From Nephrocerus scutellatus (taxonomy: Eukaryota; Arthropoda; Insecta; Diptera; Pipunculidae), in assembly GCA_947095585.1 (NCBI GenBank), contig OX352763.1:43574010-43638009 (forward strand): a stretch of DNA of 64,000 nt, given 5' to 3'. A model generated the notes under the pieces. The model searched no databases and was not told the DNA's origin. It was given only the letters and a program-made list of their open reading frames with translations. This document shows positions 1 to 10,400 of this stretch, one piece after another (positions within the stretch are counted from its first letter, which is position 1; the number at the start of each line of letters is the position of its first letter). Both the position numbers and the translations under genes were made by a program.

Positions 1-149
1 ACAACCCTTTTGCAGCGGGTAATCTAATAGCTTGTGATTCGAATCAAAGAAATGAGTTACAAACTTTATTGAAAAAATTCAATCTAGTAAAACCTCAAGT
101 TTTCTGGTTAAATGATTATTGTTCTCGAACTCGAACACTTCAGAGTTAA

Positions 150-410
150 AAGTTCGGAAATCGTCATCAAATCATCACTGATAAGGGTACAGAATTTCTT
201 TCGAATAATTTTAAAGTGTTCTGCCACCCCCGAAAAAATGTTCATTATGTGATAACCACCGGGGTTTATTTAGTTGCTATCCATTAAGGTATCAACACGT
301 ATCTCGCCTCCAACAGATGATAAATTCAACCGTCTGCCATAGTACCAGAAGAACTCCATTCGATTTGCTGCCCTGAGAACCAATGCACCACGAAAGTGAT
401 TTGGAAATTA
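150..410 (+). pseudogene. LTR-retrotransposon integrase remnant
   Basis: Frame-broken translation gives blocks resembling the Ty3/gypsy integrase core: a TDKGTEF-like stretch near 195-215 followed about 140 nt later by a TRRTPFDLLP-like stretch (about 345-375), the usual spacing between the second catalytic aspartate and the C-terminal part of the core. Several stops and frame shifts separate the blocks, so this is a dead fragment. No LTR or primer-binding site is visible nearby and the element may begin left of the window. Family assignment is by motif only. Confidence 0.4.
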
Positions 411-540
411 TACATACATACATACATGCAAATGTTTGAAACTCAAGTTGAAGTTATATGCACAGCGTGGGCGTCAATGAATTAAGAACGGGAATAAAGA
501 AAATTTCTATGTACATACGTATTGAATGGTTCATAGAGCG

Positions 541-893
541 TACAAAAACAACCCATAAAATATAAAATTGTTCATGTAAATTCTCTCATCGCATATACAC
601 ATTTGTGCAAAGTTTGAATAAAATCCTCGGCTCTATGGCCGATCACTTCCAAATGTTTACAAAAAGTATTGTCATCGGACATTTTTAAAAAATGTATATG
701 GGCACCACAAGGCCCGAGGGGCTGCAAATTTTAAAAGAAAGAAAGAGTTGTCACAGGAAATGTGTGCAAAGTTCAATAAAATCGGGCTTTGGAAGTGGGT
801 TAAAAATTGGCCGCAAGATTTCACGACAAACAAACAAACAAAAAACAAGGGCATGCGAACTAAATATAGAGAATTTTAAAACAGACCTTAGCG
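541..893 (+). repeat. Module-repeat family, copy a
   Basis: This copy begins with AACCCATAAA and ATGTAAATTCTC, carries two or three copies of a module reading roughly 'TCACCGGAAATACACATGTGTGCAAA' style text, and ends in ATATAGAGAATTT. The same 5' and 3' ends recur at 42338-42866, 56080-57137, 57310-57783 and (inverted) 59625-60222. There is no convincing coding capacity, so it is probably a non-autonomous transposon. Boundaries are approximate. Confidence 0.6.
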
Positions 894-959
894 AATAATT
901 TCATCATCATTACCAATCACTCCACAATCACAAGTAACCTGCGAATACTAAGCAAGTTT

Positions 960-1340
960 TCTAGACAATCGCAATAAAAAAAATGGAGGTGTGGCCACAA
1001 CACCACTTTCTTTTACGGACAGGACCGGAAAAAAATGTATATTATTATTCTTTTTTTTTCACTCAACAGATTTCTGATAAGTGCTATATTTTTTGAGATA
1101 TTTGTTAAAACTCGAAAAACTGTACACGTAGACTGCCACTTCCGGTTCACTTCCTCCAACATCAACTGGCCCCTCCCAATTTATGTAAAAAGCTTAAAAT
1201 TAATTTCATCCCCATCAATTAAGCAGACTGGGGTGGACACAGACAGACAAGACAGAGATTTTGTTTTTGCTTTTTCTGACTCGGGAGATATGGAAATGGG
1301 TAAATCTGCAAAAATCCCGACTTCGAAAATTTTCATTATT
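960..1340 (+). repeat. Dispersed non-coding repeat, copy 1
   Basis: This stretch has the text AAAAAATGGAGGTG, then AAACTCGAAAAACTGTACA, an ACAGACAGACA block and a GATTTACCCATTT-like block (in complement). The blocks recur in the opposite orientation near 22735-22890 and in part near 23290-23460. Open frames in it are short and unlike any protein I know. It is probably an old non-autonomous element. Confidence 0.35.
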
Positions 1341-1387
1341 ACTATACACTGCCTTTTACTATGTAAAATAGAGTAAAAATCATCTTT

Positions 1388-1625
1388 CATCATGACAATA
1401 CTTTGCAAAGGGAAAACTAAGGGATTTAAAGTACGAATTGTTGGAACACCCACCCTATTCGCTAGATTTGTCACCCTCCCAAAACATTTAGAGAATAAAG
1501 AGGTAAAAGCAGCCGCAGATGGATTTTTTTCAGATCTTCCATAATCGCACTTCATGGATGGAATCCATTTATTGGAGAAGTGTTCGACAGAGTGAATTGG
1601 CCTAAAGGGATTTTTTCGTCGTTGA
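1388..1625 (+). pseudogene. mariner transposase C-terminal remnant
   Basis: Frame-shifted translation shows the order of the mariner C-terminus: a DN-type start, an HPP-like stretch, then ENKEVKAAADGFFSDLP and HFMDGIHLLEKC, matching the '..EV..av..yF.dl....f..GI..L..RW.kC' pattern of the family. Stops and at least two frame shifts are present. No terminal inverted repeats were recognised around it. Confidence 0.5.
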
Positions 1626-2049
1626 GCTGATTCGAATTATCTAATGGTAAACATTCGTGACCCAAATCTAGAAAGCGCCGCCTCTTGACTTTAGCGATCT
1701 GTATAACAGCCCGGAGGTAGGTATGAGCAAGGAAATGTGCAAAAACACCGTAGAATGCAGTCCGAGTCCATGAAACTGGAAAACCGAGGTAGCTGTAACT
1801 AATTGGACACGTATGTATGTCAGGCCGAAGGAGGCGCGAGGAGGTCCAATATTAAATACTTGACGGTACTTATGAGCGACCAGCGACCACTGATAAACCC
1901 AATCATACCTACACAAAAAAAGCATACAATGTCGCCGGAACGCCTGTTTGTATGATGACGCAGAACAACAACTATTTTCGTTTAACAAATAAGTCCTTCA
2001 AAAATTGGGCAATAATAGCTATATACTGGCCTTAAAACTAATTTATATC

Positions 2050-2742
2050 ATCATCATAATATTTAGCTCTACAACGGGGGTCCTGTCCTGGCCTCCTGCA
2101 AAAAGTCTCTCCACCGGTCCCGATTTCGAACCGATGTCATCCAGTTTGGCATCCCTAAACTCTGGGCATCCTGATCTAAGCCATCCTTCCAGCGTAGACT
2201 TGGCCGGCCTCGCTGTCGTGTTCCATAAATCCTACCGCAAAGGACATTCCGAGCAGGATCCTCTTCGCTCATGCGAGCTAGGTGTCCTGGCCACCGGAGC
2301 CTAGCGAGCTTAATTTTATTCACGATATCGACGACGAGGACGATTTCCTCACATACGGGGCCAACAATTCTCCGTAAGACTTTTCTCTCGAACTCGGCTA
2401 AGAGGTCAGAATGCTTTTTGCTAAGCACCCAAGTCTCGGATCCATATGTAAGTACAGTATGACCATTGTCTTATATATCAGCAGCTTAGATGTTATGGTA
2501 AAGTTCCTGGATTTGAAGAGTCTTGACAGACTATAGTAGGCTTTGTTGGCTTTAAGCAACCGTGCGCGTATATCTAGTTCCATGCTGTTATCGGCTGCTA
2601 TAGTTGACCCGAGATAGTTAAAGAATTGCACTACTTCAAATTCGCGCTCCACTATTTGAATTGAGGGACCAATGTTGGATCTCCTACTCGCAGACGTGGC
2701 CACCATGTACTTTGTTTTGCGTGTGTACACTTGTACGTTCAT
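2050..2742 (-). pseudogene. RTE-like LINE, 3' part of reverse transcriptase
   Basis: On the minus strand two overlapping frames give the thumb/C-terminal part of a LINE polymerase. The first (2742-2398) has FNYLGSTIAADNSMELDIRARL and SKLLIYKTMVI. The second (2428-2069) has FERKVLRRIVGP, LRWPGHLARM and GRPSLRWKDGLDQDA. The GHLxRM...GRPxxRW arrangement is typical of insect RTE-like elements often annotated as craniofacial-development-protein-2-like. A frame shift near 2400-2430 and loss of the palm domain make it dead. Related pieces lie at 11690, 17404, 48185, 55845 and 63330. Confidence 0.75.
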
Positions 2743-3559
2743 ACATTGGTCAGTTTGCCGTGTCGTATATGTATCTCGGCTTCTACCGGTTAAAATTTAA
2801 TGGGACTTGTTTTAAAACAATTAGTTAGCGCTCGTCTTGCGATGGCGTAATTTTTCCATTCATAGGGGTTACTAACCCTGAGGAAACTGAGAAAAATACT
2901 AAATCTACGCATCGCTATCGATTTTTAAAGCCTAAAGATTGGCAAAGTTAAATGTGGTTTCTTCAGTCTATTTCAGAAAACGCTTATGACTAAAAATCCT
3001 ACATTTAACGTTGCATAATATTAGGCTTTTAAGATAATTCAGTCTTTAGGCTGAATTACAACTAAATGCATTTGTGCGTGTGTGTGGGTAGTTACTCGAA
3101 TAGCAAAATACATAAGCTCGTGTGGCTATAGTAGTGGAAAGTTTTTGGTAGGAACGATTTTCAGAACTAATTCTAACTTAAAGTTCAAGTTTTGGTAAAA
3201 TTATTCTAAAGTCAAATCTGACAACAGATTTAGAACATCATTTTTAAGGGAAGAAGGCAAAACATATCGGACGATTTTCATTGATCATTTTCGTCATTGT
3301 TAACTCGTATATCTCGGCTTCTACCAGTCAACATTTACTGGTTTTAAAACAATTGTGACGCGTTTAAAAATAAAATTCAAAATTACCCAAAAAAATTGTA
3401 ACGAATTTTGTGAATTAAATGGTTACTACTGGGCTTTTAAGATAATTCTGTGACTGACTGAATTACAACTATCCATATGGCGAGTTGAGAAGCTCGCTTT
3501 ACTATCTTAAATACAATCCTCCTCAATACATAATTTTTCGAATTATTATCCGGCTAATT

Positions 3560-4216
3560 TAAAAAAAAATATGGCCCTGCCTCAGGGTCTCAGGCCCATT
3601 CGCTCCAAAAAATTTTACAAAAACTTTTGTCCATCGGGATAGACATATCTTTAAAATTTGAAGGAAATCGGGCTAATTTTTAAAAAATTAACATGGACAC
3701 CACACAGGTCTCAGGGCCCGATCACTCCAACAAACTTACAAAAAGTTTTGTCCATCAGTGATACACATGTGTTTAAAATTTGAAGAAAATCGAGCTAATT
3801 TTGAAAAAATTTATATGGGCACCCCTCGGGCCTCAGGGCTTTCACTCCAAAAACTTTACAAAAAATTTGAAGAAAATCGGGTTAATTTTTTTGAAAAACT
3901 TTTATGGGGCCCCACGACCCCGGCCACCAAAATTTTTGCAAAAAGGGTTGTCCATCGGAGATACACACGTATATAAAATTTAAAGAAAATCGGGTTAATT
4001 TTTTTTTAAAAAAATTTTGGGGACCCACGACCCCGGGGCCCGAGGTCTCCAACATTTTTAAAAAAAGTTTAAAAGTGTTGTACCGGAGATATACATGTCT
4101 GCAAAGTTTTAATAAAATCTGACTTTTGGAAGTGGGTTGAAAATTAATCACAAGATTTGGCCAGCCAGCCAGCCAACGAAAGACAACCGGGTACTCGAAT
4201 TTAATATAGAGAATTG
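3560..4216 (+). repeat. Module-repeat family, copy b (about five modules)
   Basis: A tandem series of about 100-130 nt modules, each with a CATCGG(A)GATACACA-like block, AAATTTGAAGAAAATCGGG, and a GC-rich CCCCACGACCCCGGGGCC-type block. It ends in the family's CCAGCCAGCCAGCC stretch and TTTAATATAGAGAATT. The modules are diverged from one another. Short frames in it are by-products of the repeat. Confidence 0.6.
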
Positions 4217-4369
4217 CAAAAAAAACAACTAATTGTCGGTTTGATTAACACTAACCAAAGAATTGCCATACCTACCAGTTCATTGTTAACTCTTTTGCTA
4301 TTATTGTCTTTTCATGTGCGTTATTATTTTTTATTATTGTTGGTGGTGGGCTGAACCTTGTGCACTGCG

Positions 4370-4570
4370 TCCACATTAAGTGATTGCTTAGTTCCTTCAT
4401 GAATGCCACCATATCTACCGAGTCGATTGGGGTGGCATTCGGCCATAGAAATGTGTGAGCCTTATAGTGTTTTAGATTTACATATGAAAAGTATGTGTTC
4501 TAGCGTTTCTTTTGCCTCGTTGCAGAATCGGCAGCGGTCCGATTAAGATTTTCCCATTTTTAATATGTGA
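4370..4570 (-). pseudogene. LINE polymerase C-terminal remnant
   Basis: Minus-strand translation includes CRFCNEAKETLEHILF, the cysteine/histidine motif at the very C-terminus of jockey/LOA/I-type LINE ORF2 proteins, where it follows RNase H or the RT thumb. Flanking frames are broken. It is similar in position to the CRSCYDAEEEETVSHFLCTC motif of the LOA element at 23705-28981. Confidence 0.4.
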
Positions 4571-4579
4571 CCATAAAAC

Positions 4580-7339
4580 CCCATCACATCATGTACCATT
4601 AATAAGCGTAGTAGTGTGACTTTGGCAGCAAATAAAGATTCGCATACTTGTAGCTCTTTATCAAGAGCTTCAGTAATTGATACGATTCTAAAAGGAAGTG
4701 CACTACGCACACTACATCACAGATTGGGACAAGGAATTGAATTGAAATCAAATGAAAGGAAAAAAATATATAAACACACATATATGTATAAAGGATACAG
4801 TAGGTATAGTAATCGAATAAAAACCAACTCAAGCATTGTTTAACAGTTTTCTGGGGCGTAACTAAAAGTTAACATGCTGTACACTCTTAATGGATGATAT
4901 ATTCCATTGCAATTTGGCCACGTTTTTAAAATGATTTTTTATATGTATTATATATATGTACATACCATTATACGTTTTTTTTTTAAATTTTTATTTATGC
5001 ATTCAAAGAGCAAATTTGTTAAGCACTTTTATACTCCTTGGGCGCGATTAAAACATAAAAGGTTAATATGCACGCTAACACTATCCAGACTAATATTATT
5101 GTAGTTAATCGAGGCAAGTTCCCGTCCTGCTAACAAATTATATAAAAAAGTTTTTCGTAATAGAAATTAGAAATGCTCCTGATGGTTATGTTAAAAGATT
5201 AAATACCCACACACTGTAGGTCATCATAATTGAGTAAACTATAAAATAAACTGGAAAAATAGTGAGCAGAACAAACACAAGCAAGAAGAAACCTTAAAGT
5301 TACAGCTTGGAAGCGAGTTATGGGAAAAGTAACCGACCAACTTGCCCGCAAAAAAGGTTGAAAAATAATCGCCTTGATTTAAATGGCAACAACGACTTAC
5401 ATATTTAACACTGTCCACAGAAGAACACTTGCTCGATGCCGATGCCTTTAGAAACGGAATGCAGGAATACAGCAACGGAGCCGCAGCAAATAAGGCAAAA
5501 TCAACAAAGATATAAAACTTCTTCACACTTCTTGGTCGGTTACCAGTCTTGCTATCTGTCGTTTTGTCTGCTTGGCTGATAGTTTATTGGTTTGTCTCTC
5601 GGCATATAATATGACGAGTTAGGTAGTCAATCGCTATCGCACACAGTTGCAGCTCATCAATTGACATCGATTAATAATGATTTATGAGACCGGGATCCAC
5701 TTGGCGACGATGATCACAGTTTGGATGGATACGTACCGACTACCGAGCAATACATATGTACATATGTATATATGATTCCTATATACCGCTGCTACACAAA
5801 ATTCACTATCTTTTTGCAAAAAAATGCTTAAAGTGACGATTACTTATATATGACATACGTAATACGAAACACTATACAAGGTTAATCCAACTCGATTAAT
5901 GACCGATGATCCCACTGTAGTTCATCGTAGGATAACCAAAAATTAACACTTATTTACGCTTTGACATTGATTTGGATGAGTACACCGCACCGTTTTGCTT
6001 TAAATCCTTCTTTTCTATCATCGCCGGTCAACAGCACCGCCAGCCTGATCTCTACCGCATTCGAATGATCACTACAGACTGACTAAGACTATGGCTAGTA
6101 CACAAAACTTCTATAACCGAAGCGGACAATGCCGATGACGAGTGCCGACTTCTTGCTGAGCCGGTAACAAGACCAGGCAAACTAAAAAAAAAAACATTTT
6201 CTGCTGTTGGAACACACAACGACACAGCACAGCGTACAGCAAACATATTCCCTAGTGTTGCCACTGTGGAAATAATTATCTTCAAAAATAAAACGGTTGC
6301 TCACATTTTTCAAGTTGCAGCACAGTCAAATTTTTTTTTTAACTGAAATCTCTTTTTAAAATTTTTTGAAATAAAATACATTTAAAAAATTAAACTGGAT
6401 ATTAAAACTTAATAAATATCTTATAAAGAATGTTGAGTATGTAGACATTTCTTAATATCTGCATTAGGATTAATTAATTGAAATATAATAACTTTTAATA
6501 CTTATAGTAAATGTTATACTATTAGACATCCTCATCATCAAAAATCGAGTTTATTCAATGTAGTTGCGTGTTTCCTTTTACATATAACTTGGTTAGTTTA
6601 TTACACTGTCATTTAAGTTTTATTCACCGCTGCTATCGATATTGGGGTAGAGTTTTGTAGGTAGAAACGAAAAAAACTGATAAATTTAGTTAAAATCAAA
6701 TTGTTTGTCATTAAAAATATTGCCGACAGATGAAATCAGATATAACTTTGCTAATTCAATAAATCTTATGAGTGCTTTGTAGTATGCCATTACATAGTTA
6801 GTATAGTGTACCGACGTTTGTAATTAAAAAAATGGCAACGCTGAACATGTTCGCATACAATAAGGCTTAGTCCATATAATGCCTGTTGTCTGTGGTAATA
6901 GCTAACAGCTTCCGTCGGTTGTCATCAAAACCAAAACACATTTAAATACAAATGTTTGAACGTTCGAAAACATCGTTTGCTTTGAAAGAGGCTTTTTTAT
7001 AAAGCCGGAACAATCTGATGTGAGTAACTAAACCCGCAAAGGTAAAGTAAGACGCTCCAGGGCACCAAAGAAATCCCCAATATGTCTTAAGCACGCATTC
7101 GATTTTCACGCAAAATGGCAAGCCAAGACGAAATCCTTCGGATAATTCGTGTCACAACAATCTTCTGACCGACAATGAGAAGGTTTTTAAAGGGGGATTC
7201 GAAGGGCACCTTTAGATTAGCCTTTTTGGTGGTTAATAAGAATCCATAGAGGGTTCCTCTAGGTGAATAAGAAAAAGAGTAAAACAAAAGGAGCTAATTT
7301 TTTGAATCAGAAAACACGGTTATTTTGTTTTTAGGGTAT
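4580..7339. other. No gene recognised; possible upstream/UTR sequence around 5400-6300
   Basis: AT-rich DNA without a supported gene. On the minus strand a frame from about 5570 to 5405 encodes a hydrophobic leader-like stretch and ends at a good donor (TAT|GTAAGT at 5402), but it has an upstream stop and no ATG. It could therefore be an untranslated exon. The 5640-6290 part is less AT-rich and could be regulatory. I see no repeats with recognisable ends here. Confidence 0.3.
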
Positions 7340-7343
7340 ATAT

Positions 7344-7964
7344 TGTTACGAAAAGTAGTTAGTAGCATATATAATAGAATTCGAATCCTAAAATAAATCG
7401 CAATGTAAACACTGCATACTAAAAAATAAGCACTTTTATGTAGCATACTTTTATGCTGTAAGACTTTAGATTATTTGAAATTTGAAATGTAACCGCCTGC
7501 ATGTTTGAATCATTGTGTACTGGTCAAACAAGTAGTCAAACCGGTTTGTGCGGTGTGCCTGGTTTTGGTAAAAGAACATGATTGAACATGTAGTCTATTT
7601 TTAGAAGATAAATAAGGGAATAAGTCTACAATTTTCTGGTCTTGTCTCGATATTTCTGTCTATAAGATGGTAAGTTTCTGGAAGCTTTTCAATGAGTATA
7701 AAAGGTGGCGTTCACTGCAGAGAAGGGGATAAGTTATTTGGAATTTAACAAGTGCAGTTGAAAAGCTATTGCTTGCAGAATTATTGTAAATTAGAAGTGT
7801 TATAAGTATTTTTGTGTACATTTACAGTTATCACCAGTTTAAATAGTGAACTTGTATTATTTTTACTGTCTATTAATTAAAGTTGTTATTTTTAAATTAA
7901 TAAACTTGTGTTGTGTTATATTTGCAAAATCCTTTACGAACTCGAAAGCCTGATTTTCGTAACA
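7344..7964 (+). mobile_element. Solo LTR, gypsy-type, with ATAT target duplication
   Basis: The segment starts TGTTACG and ends CGTAACA, a perfect 7-nt terminal inverted repeat of LTR type. It is flanked by ATAT on both sides (7340-7343 and 7965-7968), the 4-bp duplication expected of a Ty3/gypsy integrase. Inside are a strong TATA box (TATAAAA, 7697-7703) and a polyadenylation signal AATAAA (7899-7904) in the right order for U3-R-U5. No internal retroviral-type region adjoins it, so it is a solo LTR left by LTR-LTR recombination. At 621 bp it is a usual LTR length. Confidence 0.8.
7697..7703 (+). promoter_or_regulatory. TATA box of the solo LTR
   Basis: TATAAAA in the context GAGTATAAAAGG, about 350 nt into the LTR. 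Transcription would start some 25-30 nt downstream, at the U3/R boundary. It could drive read-through to the right, although no downstream gene on the + strand is evident. Confidence 0.5.
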
Positions 7965-7969
7965 ATATA

Positions 7970-9295
7970 CAGGGTGTTCGGGTTTGGGATGGAATTTTGA
8001 GAAAAAAATCGTAAGGAAGGGGGGGGGTCAATTTTTGATATCCTTTGAGATGCAGGGTGTTTACAAAATGTTGTTCAGAAAAAATACACACAAATATTAA
8101 ACTGTAACTTCCAAAATATTTATCGGGGAACAACCAACTTAGTCTTATTTGACTGGTAATTGTATAGGCTAATTTAAGATCTAAGTGGTTGTCTTGCACC
8201 AGCATCCGTTTGAAAGCTATGATGCTTCAAATTAAAAAAAAATATGATTTTTTTATAAAATTCATTTTTTCTCAAAAAAAACCGTTATAATTTTTTATTT
8301 TTTGACCTTATTTTAATTCGCCTTGAAATTCTTTACTACTCCCAATACAAAGTTTGGCTCAAGACGAGACTATATGTGATGAAAAAATTAACATTTTATT
8401 TTTAAATATTCTATTAGGTAAAATTACTACATGTAGTTATAAGAGATGCTCAAAATGTCCTCCTTGTGATTGAATATAGCTGGAACCGTGGGTTACTGGC
8501 GTGATGTATCTGGCTAACGGTAAATACTCGTATTTGATATTTTGTGTGCGGTTACTGTCTCTGCTTCGGTACTTTATGTGGCGATTATTGTTGAGTATGC
8601 AGTGTCTTTTGTTGATTTAGCAGTGTCTTTTGATGAGCAAGCAGTGTCTTTTGTCTTAATGATGGCAGAGTTTGTGGTGAGGAGTACGTTCATATCCACT
8701 TTTTTACGGATTTTGCGATGGTAAGTATCACGAGCTCGCAATGAACATCAACGCAGATTCCCAACGCGTCGCATTCCTGACGCAAGAGTATTTACAAATA
8801 TTCATAGAAGACTGCGAGATATCGTAACAAAATCAAATACGCGGGTGAAGCCACATTCAGTCTCAAGAAATCATTTGGATGTCGATGAAGAAATAGTTAG
8901 TATAATGAAACAGCAAATCCATCTATTAGCCATAAGGAGGGTCGCTTTACAATTGAACGTCTCTTGCTATCGAATTGCACAAGTATTGCACAAGGAGCAT
9001 CTTCATCCAACCCATACTACACCCGTTCAAGAACTTATACAAATAGACCACCATAAAAGATTTGAGTTTGGTAATTGTTTGATTGAAAGAAATTTTGACA
9101 ATGATAGTTTTAGATCTTAAATTAGCCTATACAATTACCATTAAACTAAGTTTGTTGCTGTCCGATAAATATTGTGGAAGTTACAGTTTAATATTTGTGT
9201 GTTTTTTTTCTGAACAACATTTAAACCTTGCATCTCAAAGGATATCAAAAATTGACCCCCAACCCAAACGATTTTTTTCTCAGAATGACTTTGTC
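7970..9295 (+). mobile_element. Tc1/mariner-like element with long inverted repeats, internally deleted
   Basis: The left end CAGGGTGTTCGGG lies directly after TA and matches the end of the element at 42872-44582. The left terminal repeat runs about 500 nt to roughly 8480. The + strand then encodes an N-terminal transposase segment (about 8740-9105) with helix-turn-helix text HLDVDEEIVS, IRRVALQLNVSC and HLHPTHTTPVQELIQ. At 9105-9115 the reading jumps straight into an inverted copy of the left repeat (9105-9295 complements about 7990-8190), so the catalytic DDE part is missing. The right tip is also lost. It is a deletion derivative; the exact superfamily branch (DUF4817-type helix-turn-helix) is inferred from motif order. 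Confidence 0.65.
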
Positions 9296-9573
9296 GATTT
9301 GTTTATTAGTTTTTATTATTTGCGCATGCGTGAATTGGTTCGCACCCTTATAATGCTCGCTATATGCTTGGTCATTAAGTTAAAGGAGGGGAAAAGAGGA
9401 AATGTCTGTGAGCTTGTGTCTTGAATGCATGTTGAGTGTAGCGAAGTAGAAGAATTGAGCTTGGCAAAGCATTCCGTACATATGTTGTACAACTGGAGAA
9501 CGAATCTCTGAACTTAACTGAGGGGAAAAGATGATGAGCCGCGAGTATTGCGGTTGAATTCAAGGAGTGGTGG

Positions 9574-10314
9574 AAGAGCTGAAAAACTATCGATGGACTA
9601 TCGATAGTATCGAATATTTCAGTTGGCACTTTCGAAACTATCGAATTTTTTAATTTGGCCACACTGAGCTTCACTATCGAATGGTTCTTAGCGAATAGCG
9701 GTTGTGAAATACGTTATAGTTCGCTTGACCATCACTATTTTGTTTTAGCCGTTGTGAAATCAAGTACGTAAGTAAACTACACAAACTGTTTGATATTTGA
9801 ATAAAAAATGGATATTTCTTTCAGAATTTAATATTGACGGTGCTTCAATGGAAAACTATTTGCAGAAATCTAAGAGTACGTAAATCATACGCCGTTTCTT
9901 ACGAATATTTTTTTTACAGGAGACGCCATTGAAGCAGGTGGCAGTAGCGGTTCGGACGACAAAAGTTGTGTTGCTAAGAAGGCACGAAAGGGGTTTTCGG
10001 AAGTATGGAAGTATTTTGCCAAAACGAAAGATCATAAGCATGCGAAGTGTAAATTTTGTGGAAATGTTAACAAAACCAGCGGCAACACCTCTAACTTGTT
10101 TGACCACTTGAAACGTTCGCATCTCACTTTCCGAGACAGTCCGAAACAAGTACGTACAATTGATTCATTTTTGAAGCCGTCGGAATCATATGAGTCGTCC
10201 GATACTTTCGATACTATCGATGGTTTTGGTTCAAACTATCGAAACCATCGAATGGTATTGCTGCGCACTATCGAAAACATCGAATTGGCCAACTATCGAT
10301 AGTTTTGCAGCTCT
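9574..10314 (+). mobile_element. hAT element, internally deleted, 8-bp target duplication
   Basis: It is bounded by perfect 8-bp repeats AGTGGTGG (9566-9573 and 10315-10322), as made by hAT transposases. The ends are inverted repeats: AGAGCTGAAAAACTATCGAT on the left against ATCGATAGTTTTGCAGCTCT on the right. Many ACTATCGAT/TTCGATAGT copies lie just inside both ends and are probable transposase-binding repeats. It encodes only the BED-finger part of a transposase. A related element without coding capacity is at 35638-36267. Confidence 0.85.
9848..10230 (+). pseudogene. hAT transposase N-terminus with BED zinc finger (truncated)
   Basis: ATG at 9848 opens a 28-nt exon (MENYLQKSK). A 44-nt stretch from 9876 to 9919 has a GTACGT donor and TTTACAG acceptor and looks like a very short intron; removing it joins the reading frame to RDAIEAGG. 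The downstream frame has a complete BED finger: a W-x-Y/F aromatic start (SEVWKYF), a cysteine pair (KCKFCG) and a His-His end (FDHLKRSH). After DSFLKPS the frame runs into the right terminal repeat, so the dimerisation and catalytic RNase-H-like regions are absent. In an intact element the BED domain binds the element's ends. The short intron is inferred from frame and motifs. Confidence 0.65.
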
Positions 10315-10400
10315 AGTGGTGGGAATGCAACTGGCTATTTCTCTTGAGCACCGCTGGTGGAAGAAGCGATAAAACAGTGACAAGCAGGAAATGACTGCTT

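Larger units (their letters stand above)
9338..10400 (-). mobile_element. Jockey-like LINE fragment interrupted by a hAT element
   Basis: On the minus strand, 10400-10315 reads a LSLLPPAVLKRNSQL-like stretch. It continues after the 741-bp hAT insertion as HHSLNSTAILAAHHLF (9573 downward) and FKTQAHRHFLFSPPLT, then the family 3' text CATTATAAGGGTGCG. This parallels LSLFYRFFHKRCSKEI...FKTRVHKHL in the + copy at 10401-11515. The LINE was therefore a continuous 3' fragment before the hAT inserted. It has been non-functional throughout. Confidence 0.65.

Noticed and set aside
5239..5526. Secreted protein with signal peptide on the minus strand
   Set aside because: No ATG is available; the frame begins with GTG, has a stop just upstream and crosses a strong donor. 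At best it is an untranslated exon.
6052..6285. 77-codon minus-strand protein
   Set aside because: No family signature, serine-rich low-complexity text and no conserved features; probably chance in a regulatory region.
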